From positions 139,117,108 to 139,181,107 of the forward strand of contig CM043955.1 in the NCBI GenBank assembly GCA_014529385.2: a DNA stretch of 64,000 nt. Reading direction: 5' to 3'. The stretch is from Adiantum capillus-veneris. Taxonomy: Eukaryota > Streptophyta > Polypodiopsida > Polypodiales > Pteridaceae. Under the pieces are notes generated by a model. That model was not told the DNA's origin. It searched no databases and worked only from the letters and a program-made list of their open reading frames with translations. A program made the position numbers and the translations under genes. Below are positions 9,606 through 20,959 of the stretch, one piece after another. The stretch's first letter is position 1. Every line of letters begins with the position of its first letter.

Positions 9606-9869
9606 CTACGGAAGCCACACAGAGCTAGCTCTAAGCTCTGCAAAGAGTCTACAAGAGCTCATGCACTCCTGCAAGTATCGGTCCAATACCTGCAAACCTC
9701 CCCTATGCTCTATGCCGAGATCAGTCATCGGACAACTAATCAACCTTGCTGCAAATGCTCCCACTGCAGCTGCTATGTCGGCGGGCCTCGAGATCAGCAT
9801 CTCGTACATGAGGACACCGAACATTGATGCAACCCTGGCAACCTCTGCCACCTCCAACTCAGAACTCAC
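9606..9869 (-). pseudogene. Copia pol remnant (end of reverse transcriptase / start of RNase H)
   Basis: The peptide contains ASMFGVLMYEMLISRPADIAAAVG, cited here in two parts: FGVLMYEMLI and RPADIAAAVG. These match the copia motif near the RT/RNase H border, usually written GSLMYAM..TRPDIAHAV. It ends at a stop soon after. It is joined to the gag part by a large internal deletion. Confidence 0.7.
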
Positions 9870-9952
9870 CTCATGGAAATCCTATCCCCTATCATAGAGA
9901 CCATGGCACTCTGACTCCAAGCTCTGGAGTGACTCCTCGTGCCCACCACATA

Positions 9953-10402
9953 TCACATGTGTACCAAGAGTATCCATCTGTCCTGAATCTGCATCAAGCT
10001 CTGGCATAAGCATATCAAGAAATGACTCCACACAATAGCCGACATCTCAACATCCATGTGAGTCATCTCTGTCATCACCTCTGATGACTCATCCTGCTGT
10101 GACTCACTAGAGCTTTCCCGCTCTACCTGTGCATCCGTAGATGCAACCTGCATAACAAGGTCACTGCTCTGCACTCCATGCAAAGCATCCTGCAACCCAC
10201 AAGCAAAAGAGAATCGCTTGCTCTCTCGCTCTCTACCTGGCTGCATGATCAAAGAGACAACACCGTCTCTCCCATGATCCACATGCAATGGGTAGCCTGT
10301 ACCACTCTTGGCACCTCTCGCAATCACTAGCGAATCCAAATGCATCACAAAAATCTCGCTCTTGTAGCGAAATCTGACATCCACAATCTCTAAGCTGACC
10401 AA
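9953..10402 (-). pseudogene. Copia gag-pre-integrase remnant
   Basis: The minus-strand frame contains FVMHLDSLVIARGAKSGT and LHVDHG, the pattern of the short domain between copia protease and integrase. The normal His/Cys zinc module that follows is absent; instead an acidic Ser/Glu-rich peptide follows. It overlaps the end of the gag-protease frame in another phase. Confidence 0.6.
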
Positions 10403-11207
10403 TCGAGATCAAACTCACTGTCAAATCTGGTACATAGCGCACATGTCGTAACAAGTAAGATGCATCACTCGGTAATGACAGCCTCACATCTCCTGCACCT
10501 GCTATCGCATGCACCGATCCACCGATCAAACGTACACTGCCAAGCATCCCGCTAGAATAGCTACAAAACCATTCACGATGCGGCGTGACATGAAACATAG
10601 CATATGCGTCTAGCAACCACTGCGAAGGGAGTGCACTATCCACATGTATAGCATCTCGTGCATAGCTCGAGGTAAAAGTGACATCCCCGTCACTAGTATA
10701 CTCCGACACTACATGTGCCTCAACTGTCAAAGCAACTGAGTCCATGGCATCACTACATACATCTTTGAGACTGCCATGTCTCCTACGATGTCGCATACGA
10801 CAAAAACAGCGCCGTCTAACGTGTCCAGAATGACCACAATACCAACATGTCACCTGTCGGCGTACTCGTGAATGTACATGTCTCACACGAGTCCGTGATG
10901 ACTCAGATCTATCATACATATCATGTAATCTGCGCCAAAGTTCTCTCGAAGTAGTCTCATACATAACAAGAGCATATACAGATTCCGCAAGGTGCAAAGA
11001 GAGTGTAGATAGTGCCATCTCCTCTAGCTCCTGCCACTGATCGTCAGACATGTTTGAAGGTCTACCTGCATCACCACTCAATGGTCGATGCAACCCTCGT
11101 TGTGTCAATGCATCAAGCATACACTCTCTCCATGCTGCAAAGTCTGACCCATCAAACATGCACATTTCGGAGAGATCATAATCTGAGCGATCACCTGTCT
11201 CTGCCAT
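10233..11207 (-). CDS. gag: Copia Gag-protease polyprotein, internally deleted
   Basis: ATG at 11207 (MAETGDRSDYDLSEM). Residues 15-100 form the copia Gag (UBN2-type) domain: FDGSDFAAWRECMLDAL and ELWRRLHDMYD. A deletion then joins it to a CCHC knuckle, CWYCGHSGHVRRRC. The protease segment reads WLLDAYAMFHVTPHREW, where active copia proteases have D-S/T-G at the catalytic site; here it is D-A-Y, so the enzyme should be inactive. The frame stays open for over 300 codons despite this. Elements that keep gag but lose pol depend on relatives for integration. Confidence 0.75.
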   Translation of the reverse strand: MAETGDRSDYDLSEMCMFDGSDFAAWRECMLDALTQRGLHRPLSGDAGRPSNMSDDQWQELEEMALSTLSLHLAESVYALVMYETTSRELWRRLHDMYDRSESSRTRVRHVHSRVRRQVTCWYCGHSGHVRRRCFCRMRHRRRHGSLKDVCSDAMDSVALTVEAHVVSEYTSDGDVTFTSSYARDAIHVDSALPSQWLLDAYAMFHVTPHREWFCSYSSGMLGSVRLIGGSVHAIAGAGDVRLSLPSDASYLLRHVRYVPDLTVSLISIGQLRDCGCQISLQERDFCDAFGFASDCERCQEWYRLPIACGSWERRCCLFDHAAR

Positions 11208-12888
11208 GAGCACAATGTAGCAAACTAGAAAGTAAAACCACCTCACTAACAACACCTGGAAACTGTCTACAAATATGGCCAGAAACACAATGTAAAACCT
11301 GTGAGACACACTCCAAAATAGAGCTCCCGTAATGTCAATACAAGCCTCGCATGCTCTAGTATCACACTGCAATCTGTGAGCTAATCACCAAGCCCACACT
11401 GTGCGGTATCGATGCATACACACGCACAAATCTCCCACCTGCAGAGAACACCGCACGCAAATGCTGAGTGCAACACGCAATCTCTGCCTAGATCGCATAA
11501 ATGATACGCATAAAACTCTTGGGAAAATTTCGCCAGAGTTTCAACGCACAATGGCTATCAACACAAAATAACCATTGTTTTGCAAGCTCAATACAATGAG
11601 CAATCAATGCGCATCAAACTACACTCAACATACATGCATAAGCTCTGCAAAACGATGGCAAACAATGCTCAAGATCACAAGACTCTCCCACCCGAGAGCA
11701 AATCACTGTCTCAAGCAAACCACTGTCACAAGACTCTCCCACCCGAGAGCAAACCACTGTCTCAAGCAAAGAAAGATACACAACTCCTCACTTTTGCGAG
11801 AGTGGATACAAAAACACAAAACTGTGTCCAAACTAATAAAACCTATCAAAGTGAGAGTAAACACTCGATCACAAACTATGGCGAGAATCTGGGAAAAATC
11901 CGACAGAATTTCCCCTGAAAAATGAGCAAAAAACTCAAGTACAATCTCTACCATAAACCATAACACTACTCAATGCCAATGAGTAGAAATGCCAAAATGG
12001 CTCCACATTTTCACATACAATGGAAATCCGCACTCAACGTACATCAACGGAGTGACCGCGCATAAGCAAGCGCCAAAAGATTTGCAATCCGGAAACTTGA
12101 TCAATGCGAAAACAATGCTCTCAAGAGAGCTCACCGGCACTTGAAAGTGCTCGCCAAAATGCATGTATGATGAGCATCAACCATGAACCATAACCATATG
12201 CAAACCATCCGCAAAGACCATGAATCCAAGCACAAAATCATTGCCAAAGTATCGTGTGAAAACCAGTGAAAGAAGCTCCACCTGTGTGCTCCAAAAAACT
12301 GCGTCTCTCAAGAGACCGCCTCGGTGGTGTGTAAACGCCTCCGTACTTCGTTGCCCAAGTCTACCAAAAAACCCTCAAACCACAAGCTTAACACAAGCTA
12401 CAATTGCATCTTCAGCTCAGAATTTATGCACTCAATTTCAAGCATCTCCCGTGCTTCCAAAAGTGCATCAAATTCGCACACAATGCGACAACAGAAAATC
12501 TGGAATTTCTGTATACAGTCAGTCTGAGCTGAATATCAGCAAAACGGTGAGGAATTTGCAAAAAGTTTCTTCTGCAAAGTTCTTGACCACGTCGAAACGG
12601 ATGGGCTCTACGGACAAAATTCTCAGATCTGCATTCTACAAGGAGAAAAACGAATCTGAAAATAGTGCTGCTGCGCACACAGTTTTAGGGCAGCACCTTC
12701 ACTTACACACAATCTTCCACACTCCTTTCTGAGCTTCCACAAGAGCATACATCACTCTCAACTGAGCTCACAAGCTCCCATTGCATTCTCACAAAGCTTC
12801 CAAGCTTTCTTAATCTCTCTACCGTCGAGAGCGAGCGAGCTATCGCCTCGAAGCTCTCAAAGTCGTCGTGCTCTCCGCGGTCACCATA
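11208..12888 (-). other. Non-coding leader of the copia element
   Basis: About 1.7 kb between the primer binding site and gag has no supported ORF. It contains a short direct repeat (ACTCTCCCACCCGAGAGCAA at about 11681 and 11731). Confidence 0.6.
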
Positions 12889-12900
12889 GCTCTGATACCA
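12889..12900 (-). other. Primer binding site (initiator tRNA-Met)
   Basis: The minus strand reads TGGTATCAGAGC two bases after the 5' LTR. This is the standard plant copia primer site, complementary to the 3' end of tRNA-iMet. Confidence 0.93.
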
Positions 12901-12902
12901 AT

Positions 12903-13091
12903 TGAAGGGGATCGGGGAGCACCATAGACGGAGAGTGAGAGAGAGAAGGAGACACACACACGATGTGGGTGGGGAGACTGTGAAGTGGCAGCTCCCCCTA
13001 TACAGTATACTCACTATAAGTATAGGGAAACAGTGGGCGGGAGCCCATGACCTGGGCGACCGGTCAAGGGACATAGGCCTTAACCCCAACA
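12903..13091 (-). repeat. 5' LTR of the copia element
   Basis: 189 bp, same termini as the LTR at 9276-9464. Confidence 0.92.
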
Positions 13092-14946
13092 TTTTCAAGT
13101 CCAAGAAAAGACACATGCATATGAAAGATTTTGGAGAAACTTGAGGGGTAAGCGGGTTGAGAGTTTTGGTTACTTATGTGTAAACACATTGTAAGCAATT
13201 ATATGAGCACCCAAATGCTTAAAAAATATCATTTTATGGTTCACTCTTATGTATGCCCTCCTTTTTTACTATTGAGGATGTATGCGATGGGTCCGAAAAG
13301 TTGACTACTCGTAAAGCAAGAGATCTTCAAGGTATCAAGCCGGAAATGACTAAATGAACAGAAGATTTTACACATGAGTGGATGTGTGATATGTTCAACC
13401 TTGCACTTCAACATGGTATGCCTTATGATTGGAGTATCAATTGAGGAGATTTAAAGAATGTAAATAACTACCGGATTATAATGATTGGGTCTCTTATGGC
13501 AAAGTTGTCTGGGTGCATAATGGAGATAAAATTGAGTGATTGGGTTGAAGAGAATGGCAAACATACAAAAGGTCAAGCGAGTTTTCGGCGACGCCATAGC
13601 ACCATTCATCATCTTGTCACTCTTCGTGTTCTAATGGAGGAACGTCCGTTGAAAGGCAAACGATTGTATTGTTGCTTTCTGGACTTTAAGAAAGACTTTG
13701 ATATAATTTCACGTAAAAATTTATGGAGAAGGATAGAAGAACTCTTGCGGTTTCTCGAATTTATGAGAAGGTGATGTGTCGACTGCACACGGGAAGAGGA
13801 ATTTCAAAAAAATTGCAAGCACTATTGGGGTTAAACAAGGATGTCTGTTGTCACCAACTCTCTTTGGTCTCGACATCACTCAATTGGAACAAATGGTACT
13901 TGACTTTATGCAAGAAGAAGGCATTGAAGAGGTCACTATTTGCAATGCGGTAATCATGCTTTTGTTGTATGCGGATGATGTAGTGCTTCTAATACACTTT
14001 AGAGGATGCGCAAAAGCCTATGGTTGTCCTTGATAAATTTTGCTTGCATAGTGGGCTGATTGTGAATAAATCCAAAACAAAGGTTATGCTTGTGAAACCA
14101 ACCATAAGGAGAGGCCATGCATTATGTACAACAATGAGATACTTGATGTTGTTGAGAGCTTTAAGGACCTTGGCCTTGAGGTTCCGGCCAATCACAAGTG
14201 ACATGAGTGTGCTATGCTTAGTTTGGAAGTGGGAAAGAGAGCGTACTATGCATTTGAGAACATGTGCAATGCAAGAAGCATCAAGTGTTGGGTTCTCAAG
14301 AAGTATCTTTTTGACACATTGGTGACACGAGTTCTTCTTTATGGATAAAGAAGTGGTTTGGGAGATGAGATGCATTACACTGGCTACATGATGCCTCAAT
14401 TGACTCCCAAGTGAATGATGCTTTTCTACAATGCCAATGTATTACGGCTTGGGAGGAATCCGGTGGGTCACGCTTTATACATTGCACCACCCATATTGCC
14501 CCCAACTACAAAACCATATTCTTCGTTGAAAGAGGAAACGTACTCACCCTTAGATTCTTTAGTCTATCCCCTTGTCAGCGATACGTACTATCGCAGCCAT
14601 TCGGCTTAGCTCCCACTCCCTTCGATGCGAAACACGATGTTGGGGTAATATAGAAGAGTCAAATCGATTGTGCACATTATGCTCACTGCAAGTTCGAGAG
14701 TCCGAGTACCACACACTGCTAGAGTGGTTAGCTTTTGGTCACAACCAAACTTGCTTCCCTCACATTTTTAGCCACTATGATATTAGACCTACATACTTTC
14801 CTCTCCCAGCCACAATGTGGGCTCTCCATTGTGACTCTCATCACCACAGTTTTGAAGCATCAAGAATCACTCATCAGCCACAACATACTACATCACATGT
14901 AACTTTGTCTCATAGGTCATATTTGACCTCCAAGGACGAAAATAAA

Positions 14947-14948
<2 letters not shown>
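13092..14948 (+). mobile_element. LINE copy A, 3' piece (RT and C-terminal part of ORF2)
   Basis: The LINE continues from TTTTCAAGTCCAAG. RT remnants are visible in mixed frames: DFKKDFD, IGVKQGC, LLYADDVVLL. An internal deletion near 14340 removes about 450 bp relative to copies B and E. It ends with the family's 3' hairpin (14914-14929) and AATAAAAT, then runs into (CT)n. Confidence 0.85.

Positions 14949-14996
<48 letters not shown>
14949..14996. repeat. (CT)n microsatellite at the 3' end of LINE A
   Basis: About 24 CT units directly abut the LINE 3' end. Confidence 0.95.
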
Positions 14997-14998
<2 letters not shown>

Positions 14999-15111
14999 CA
15001 TGAGGCGCCATATACACGTGCTCTATTAGCTTCAATAACGGACATCGCCACTTCTTGCGCTCAAGTACTTGCACCTTTAAGTTTTAGCGCACCTAGCTAG
15101 GATTCTTATCA

Positions 15112-15112
<1 letters not shown>

Positions 15113-15159
<47 letters not shown>
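15113..15159. repeat. (CT)n microsatellite
   Basis: About 23 perfect CT units. Confidence 0.95.
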
Positions 15160-15161
<2 letters not shown>

Positions 15162-15202
15162 TTTAAGGTGGGCGCTCACCTTGTCACCACCTTCAAGCTC
15201 CA

Positions 15203-15397
15203 GCTTTATCACGGTTTCCTCTTGAAGCGATCAGCTCCGTTAAGGCACATAATGTAATGTATGAACTTCCAACACCGAAAGCTTTCAGTAGAGGTGTTTT
15301 CCGAGATGCAAGCATCAGCATGGAAGAAATCAAGTCCGCTTTGAAAGAAATCCCCGAACTCATTGTCCACGTTGTTGAACAAAACTCTCCTACTTAA
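15203..15397 (+). CDS. Short coding-like exon, unknown protein
   Basis: The frame ending at TAA 15395-15397 reads FPLEAISSVKAHNVMYELPT, then KAFSRGVFRDASISMEEIK and LKEIPELIVHVVEQ. The composition is that of a real helical protein C-terminus. No start codon or upstream exon can be fixed because a (CT)n tract precedes it. It could be a gene fragment. No family is recognised. Confidence 0.3.
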   Translation, partial: ALSRFPLEAISSVKAHNVMYELPTPKAFSRGVFRDASISMEEIKSALKEIPELIVHVVEQNSPT

Positions 15398-15730
15398 TCC
15401 AATGGAGAGCGTTCGTGCCATACATGCCTTCTATAATTTGTCAAACTTTAGAAAATTGAACCAATTTTTCATATTATGCAAGGTATAATGTGCCATGTGG
15501 AATATGCTTGGAATCTTGCTGAGGTGTCCACATGTGATTTGCTAAACTCAAGGAAAAAAAGATTCCCACATGCCCTTAATTTTTTTTCGAAATGCCCCTC
15601 CTTGTCGCTCTCATGCGAGCAGACATGGAATCCCCCAAGAGTTACATTTTCTAAAGTGGCCGCTTTACCGTTAATGTGAACCCTCCCTCCCGTATGCAGA
15701 GAGGGGTGAGCCAGGATTTCGACCCTGGCT
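15398..15730. other. Intergenic, nothing recognised
   Basis: No gene supported. It contains a short box-B-like piece (minus strand GGGTCGAAATCC at about 15720-15731) with no matching tRNA fold. Confidence 0.4.
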
Positions 15731-15905
15731 CGTATCGCGCTGCTCCTTGACTGCATCTCGTATGAGCCTGCTGCCCCTGCAGCAGGAGCAGGGGAGGAAG
15801 GAGGAATAAATGGTCGACAAAAAGATTCAGCTGGTATCGTATCGCGCTGCTCCTTGACTGCATCTAGCAGACAAATAAATGGTCGTTAAAAGATTCATCT
15901 GGTCG
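15731..15905. repeat. Direct repeats next to the tRNA gene
   Basis: A 28-bp block (starting CGTATCGCGCTGCTCC) occurs at 15731-15758 and 15838-15865. A second block (AAATGGTCG...AAAAGATTCA.CTGG) occurs at about 15808-15834 and 15877-15903, the last touching the tRNA 3' flank. This looks like local duplication of the flank. Confidence 0.75.
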
Positions 15906-15987
15906 CGTCGCCTGAGAGATTCGAACTCTCGCGGGGAAACCCCATGTACTTAGCAGGCACACGCCTTAACCACTCGGCCAAAGCGAC
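15906..15987 (-). tRNA. trnS-GCU: tRNA-Ser(GCU)
   Basis: An 82-nt minus-strand gene. The acceptor stem is GTCGCTT paired with AGGCGAC, followed by discriminator G. Box A is TGGCCGAGTGG, the anticodon loop is CTGCTAA with anticodon GCT, a long variable arm is present as in serine tRNAs, and the T-arm is GAGAGTTCGAATCTCTC. No intron. A TTTT Pol III terminator lies at 15891-15888, 15 nt after the 3' end. CCA is not encoded, as expected for a nuclear gene. Confidence 0.96.
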
Positions 15988-16670
15988 CCTTGGATGTCGG
16001 GCAAGCGGGCATACTATAGATATATAGATTCTATACCCGCTCTCTCTGCGCAATTTGACGCTCGTTGGAGCCCATTGCAACTGCCCCAAACCCTTATGCC
16101 CTTGTTGCTTCATTCAGTTATGGCAAGCATCTGATTGTGGAGCATTGATGCGCCCCTTAGCATGCAAACACATCTTCTGCATTAATGAACTACTTCAGAG
16201 GCTCAAGACCATCTTCGACTCTTAGATTTTGAAGTTTCGGATGATAAAATACACACACAAACGGGTGCTGTGGTGCTGTGGCCACGAGCCGCTCGCAATC
16301 AACTTAACTTGAATTTCCATTTTCACTTCTAATTTTGCTTTGACCAATTGATGCAACTTTTGCAACAATGAATATTTTCCTCGAGGTTGGGATCTCAAAC
16401 CATTTGTAACAAAAGAATCAAGTAGTAGCTCCTGCTGCTAAAAGTTGGATACTTTTAGCTATAAGATAGTTGGAAATGGAAAATGCCTCTCTCTAATTAG
16501 CACTGCAACCTAGCATGGTGCTTGTCATTTCTGTTTCTAAGCAGACGTCTTTGAAACCCTTGTTCTACTAAAGGACTTTATGAAGTTGTGAATGCCCATG
16601 TTGATAGTAATAAGACCCTACCTAAAATGATCACTGGCCAACAAGACAAGGAAGTTATATATTTGAATTT
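15988..16670. other. Intergenic, nothing recognised
   Basis: Moderately AT-rich sequence upstream of the tRNA gene with no supported ORF. Confidence 0.4.
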
Positions 16671-16953
16671 GGGAAAATTTACAAAATACCCTTGAAATTT
16701 CTGGAAATTTTCAAACTCCGCCTCAAATTTCAAAAATTCCAAACACACCCTTATGTCATTTTTGGATGAATTACCCGAAATTATGAGTGGTTTCATTGCG
16801 GGAGCCCACAATTCTATCTAGAATCCTACGCCTACCATCCTCCATCAAAACACAATTTTCCCATTAAGAGTTGCAAAAAGAACTGAACCTTTTAGACTAG
16901 AGGGACATATTTGGGAATGTCCAGTAATTTCAGGGTGATTTGGTAAGCTTCCC
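16671..16953. mobile_element. Mutator-type MITE, old copy (283 bp)
   Basis: The inverted termini begin GGGAAAATTTACAAAATACC and, on the other strand, GGGAAGCTTACCAAATCACC. Flanking 9-mers TTTGAATTT and TTCGAATTT differ at one base, which fits a 9-bp target duplication. Confidence 0.7.
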
Positions 16954-16983
16954 TTCGAATTTTGATGGTTGAGTTAAAAATAA

Positions 16984-17209
16984 GGGGAAATTACCAAAAT
17001 ACCCCTCAAATTTCAAAAATTCTCAAAATGCCCTTCAAATTTTCCAAAATTCCCAAAATACCCCTGGTTGTGAGACCAAATTCTCAAAAACGGATCTCAA
17101 CTGTCAAAAACGAATGAAGATTAGAAAATCTTGAACATTCCAACCAAAATAGATACAAGGGTATTTTGGGAATTTCCTCAAATTAGAGGGGTATTTTGGT
17201 AATTTTCCC
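16984..17209. mobile_element. Mutator-type MITE (226 bp) with perfect 9-bp target duplication
   Basis: Termini GGGGAAATTACCAAAATACC and GGGAAAATTACCAAAATACC (reverse strand). Flanked on both sides by TAAAAATAA (16975-16983 and 17210-17218). No coding capacity. Confidence 0.88.
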
Positions 17210-17218
17210 TAAAAATAA

Positions 17219-17660
17219 TGATTAGAATGTTAAGCTTATCATGGTCATTTTACTAATGTACTTCACAAACATAATGACATCTTGTGACTATCAAGCTGAA
17301 CAGGCTACAAATGTTGGCTTGATAGCCAGGCCTACAATAGTAGCATCATAGGATATTTTATATTCTTGGGTTGGTTCGGTGTCACTGCCTTTCGGCAACA
17401 TTTTTTTGCTGACCTTGTACATAGTCAGGTTTCGGTCGATACGCAGCAGAAAATCCATAAAATTCGGAAAAAAAAAATCTTCTCCTTTAATCTATACTCC
17501 TCCCCCCGAAAAGGCAGTGCCAATGCCAAATCTGTCGATCCAGGCGCCTTATTGATGATGCCTATGCTTTGTGAAACATGTAGCCTTACAATAAATAAGT
17601 GACAAGCTTGCCACTAAGGGGTAAGCAAGGTGAACAGAATGCTGCTACCATTTTAACAAA
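17219..17660. other. Intergenic, nothing recognised
   Basis: No gene supported between the MITE and the duplicated NLR block. Confidence 0.4.
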
Positions 17661-18129
17661 CTTGTAGCAATCCAACAAACATGATGTGGTATGACGAGAG
17701 TAAAAATTACGTATCAAAATTGCCCCTATCAGGCAGACCATTGGGCCAACTTGAACGACAAGAATTTCATTAGGTCTACCTGGATGTGAAGGCACAATGA
17801 GAGGTGGGTGTGTTGGCCTTTCGTTCAGCCTTTTATTCGATGCCGTGCAATATAGATATAGAAATTTAGAATGAACTGCTAATAAGATGTCAATCATTAT
17901 AGATTCTTATCCTTCAAGGGGAATATAACATTGTATGATAATTTGCTTCACCTCATCTTCAAGAAGGGAAGAGCGATAGACTACATGGGCCAGTTCAACG
18001 TGTGCTGGAAAAGAAAATCCAGTCTATGAGGCTCTCAAACTTTGAACCATGCATAAGTGGATCTACAATGCCTCGATTCGAGACGTGGATGAGGGAGGAG
18101 GGCCCCTCATTGCAATCAACGCGCTCCAA

Positions 18130-18690
18130 GATGCCAAACAAACCCCCTAGCTTGCCATTCCATTCACTGCATCAAATCTAGCTCTTTCGGATTGTTAAGC
18201 TGCCCCAAACTTTGAGGTACCTCCACCAGCTTTGGGCATTCTGCTAGTTTGAGACTCCCCAAGGCTACCAAGCATCCAAAATCCTCAGGATGACTTGCAA
18301 ACATGACCTCCCTGCCATCTTAAGCTTCTTCAAAGCGGCCAAAGATTCGGGACAGGTGGCTCAGGGAACACCAGGACTTTTAAACTAGCGTGTGTAGATT
18401 GCTCCAAGTTGCTGAAGCTCTGCGGCAGACTTTTCAGTTCAAGACACCTACACAAGTTTCAAGAATAAGTATGCGAGTGCACTGGAAGCGAGGAGCACCC
18501 ATCCCAGCAGCTCTCCACTCACAATCCTTCTTGATATATGTCATCCGAATCCCATCTTTTGTCGCCTTCAGAAACCTGCAGCTTCTCAAGGTTAGGCAGA
18601 TTTGAACCACATATGTTGATAACATCCTCGCAGCTTGAACCCTCAATCTGGATACTCTGCAGCTCAATCAACTTTAAGAACAAAGCTTGT
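18130..18690 (-). pseudogene. LRR part of an NLR-type resistance gene relic
   Basis: Minus-strand peptides in broken frames show plant LRRs: LKLIELQSIQIEGSS and SNLPNLEKLQVSEG (about 18685-18570), LKSLPQSFSNLEQ (about 18440-18400), ESLAALKKLKMAGR (about 18340) and LKLAECPKLVEVPQSLGQL (about 18260-18200). The pattern L..L..C..L..LP.SLG.L is that of NB-ARC-LRR proteins. Stops and shifts between the pieces make it a pseudogene. The NB-ARC piece lies upstream on the same strand. Confidence 0.65.
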
Positions 18691-19559
18691 CATTACACGT
18701 GATTTTTCCCAAAAAATCATTAGGACTGCTTATAAACAATCCCTTCCCCTTACACATGCTATCCAGGAAAGTTGGACATGGTTGACAAGATTCCTACACT
18801 TAGCTTGAAAACATAAGAAGCACCCTCGCATGTGGGGAGGCCTAGTCGGTCAGCCATCCCTCCGTCATGCCACCTGAATGAAAAATAACCATGCGAGATT
18901 CAAAAGAAATACACCTCTCAAAAACATTCATTGTTTCATACACCTCAACTCAGCTTCACTTAATATGAGGAGAATCAAAGCGTGCTGCACCAGTGAGTGT
19001 GAATCGATATCACTTCAACAATAGAAAATTCCTCCAACTGCCAGTGACTTGGTATCAATGGCCTCTTATGTGATGAGATGGTGGGTAATCCCTTACCCCC
19101 ACCTGAAGGGAAAGATCCCTCATCACATAATGCTGAGAAATACATACATTGCAAGCATCGTTGCATTCAAGTGCATGTCCATGTGGACACTACATCACTA
19201 TCATTAGCAAAGAACCTGCGGATGAGTTTAAATGCATCTTACTGGGAAGGAGCGTCTCAAGATTGACCCTATGCTGCGAGAATGATTTTTAGACTTTGAT
19301 GCATACCCTGAAGAGCGACATATGTACCAAAGTTTAGAAAGCATTCTCGTAGTATAGGGTCCAAGACACCAACGCAACCCACCAATATGCCACAAGGACA
19401 ATCTGACGAACAATGGTACAAAGAAATGCACCAATGACTTTGAGGCTTTGATACCACCTGCCACACAAATTCCACATGGTCATAATTTGCTGAAACCACT
19501 GCAAATCATTGGAAATGACCCAAGATTCATCATTTACAAGAGATACATAGAAGCTCTTA

Positions 19560-19790
19560 TCATAGGAAATTGTGATACACAAAGCGTTTAATTGGACTTT
19601 TCAGTACCTTCTTTACCACCACCGGAGGGTCCTCTACCCATGCACGAATGGAGTCTTGTCCAAAAGCTCGATAACAAAAGAGGCTCTCCACATCCGTCTC
19701 ATTCAACAGAACCAATCTGTGTGAGTGGCTATGCCGAGTGATAAGCTCGGAGAAGCCTCCTAAGGCAGGGGCCTGTCTGATAGCTAGCAT
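19560..19790 (-). pseudogene. NB-ARC fragment of the same NLR relic
   Basis: The peptide SHRLVLLNETDVESLFCYRAF matches the NB-ARC segment after the TTR motif (RNBS-C/D, with the pattern LN..ea..LFc..AF). It is cited in parts: HRLVLLNETDVESLF and CYRAFGQ. The P-loop and GLPL motifs are not seen. Between it and the LRRs (18700-19560) only short frames such as NDESWVISNDLQWFQQI remain. Confidence 0.6.
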
Positions 19791-20129
19791 AGTCTTGAAG
19801 CCTCACACTTATATGTTCTGCACTTGGAGCACGTGTACAGGCAACAGTTGTAGCACATGCCATGCCGTAGTTTTAGGAATTTCCTGCTACAGCGGCTCCT
19901 AACGCCGCTTCCGCAAAAACTGGCTCCGGAGTAGAACTTTAGGTCAAAAAATATAGAATCACCTGAGGAATATGGCTATGGTCACGCGAGACTTAGTCAT
20001 CAGTTATTTGAACTCATAACTAAGGCTAAGTCTAGACGACCCGGGTGGAAGAGTGGGTGTGCTCAGCAGGGCGTAGACGAGGTCACTTCCGGACCCACCC
20101 AATTTTCAGGGGGGATATTTTCAGACGAG

Positions 20130-20190
20130 CTATTTTTCGCGAGCGCTTTTTGGAATCGGACGAGCAGATTCTTGATTCCAAAAAAAATTC
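20130..20190 (+). repeat. Flank repeat shared with 52415-52480 (inverted)
   Basis: GCGAGCGCTTTTTGGAATCG followed by TTCTTGATTCCAAAAAA and a CT tract also occurs on the minus strand at 52415-52480, likewise followed by CT tract and then a LINE. Confidence 0.75.
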
Positions 20191-20624
20191 TTCTCTCTCT
20201 CTCTCTCTAATTCTCTTTCTCTCTCCCTTTCTTTTTCTCTAACTCTCTCTAAGTCTCTTCCCTCTCACAGTCTCACTTTTCTCCCTTCCCTCTCTCTCTC
20301 CCCTCCCTGACTCCCACACTCTCTCTTCTCTCTCTAATTCTTATTCTCTCTCTCTCTCTCTCTCTCTCTCCCTTTCTTTTTCTCCCTCTAACTCTTTGTA
20401 AGTCTCTTCCCTCTCTCTCTCTCTCTCTCTCTCTTCTTCTCTCCCCCCCTCTCTCCTCTCTCTAACTCTTTCTCTTGCTCCCTCTCTCCTCTTCTCTCTC
20501 TCTCTCTCTCTCCCCCCTCTCTACTTTCTCTCTCTCGGTCTCTTCCCTCTCACACTCTCACTTTTCTCCCTTCCCTCTCTCTCCCCTCCCTGACTCCCAC
20601 TCTCTCTCTTCTCTCTCTAATTCT

Positions 20625-20678
<54 letters not shown>

Positions 20679-20706
20679 TTCTCCCTCTAACTCTATGTAA
20701 GTCTCT

Positions 20707-20773
<67 letters not shown>
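20191..20773. repeat. CT-rich microsatellite tract
   Basis: About 580 bp of CT with interruptions. A ~300-bp segment is repeated within it (TCTTCCCTCTCACA..CTCACTTTTC at about 20257 and 20542). The apparent ORFs are low complexity. Confidence 0.93.
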
Positions 20774-20776
<3 letters not shown>

Positions 20777-20959
20777 TTCATAACTTCTTCATCCGAACTC
20801 CGATTTGGGTGATCTATAGCCTCAATCAAAGAGCACAAAGTCCTCTACGCATTGATGTAAAGACATATATTTTCAGATTTATGGAAGGCATTTTTGTAGC
20901 AGCATTTCCGAAGTGAACAGGTTCAACAAAATTGATTCTCATCTCCTATTTTACATACA

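Larger units (their letters stand above)
9276..13091 (-). mobile_element. Non-autonomous Ty1/copia retrotransposon, complete with LTRs
   Basis: It is flanked by the direct repeat TTTTC (9271-9275 and 13092-13096). Two 189-bp LTRs, a primer binding site for initiator tRNA-Met and a polypurine tract are present. The internal region is only about 3.4 kb and lacks most of pol: integrase and most of reverse transcriptase are missing. Orientation is minus. It sits inside LINE copy A, so it is younger than that copy. Confidence 0.93.
17661..19900. repeat. Segmental duplication, copy 1 (NLR relic)
   Basis: From CTTGTAGCAA at 17661 the sequence is closely similar, in the same orientation, to 57166-59330, with small indels. 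It carries a minus-strand NB-ARC/LRR relic. Confidence 0.85.

Noticed and set aside
20475-20838. Ser/Leu-only and Arg/Glu-only ORFs in CT/GA tracts (also at 30901, 36051, 47107 and others)
   Set aside because: Frames through dinucleotide repeats are always open; low complexity, no gene evidence.
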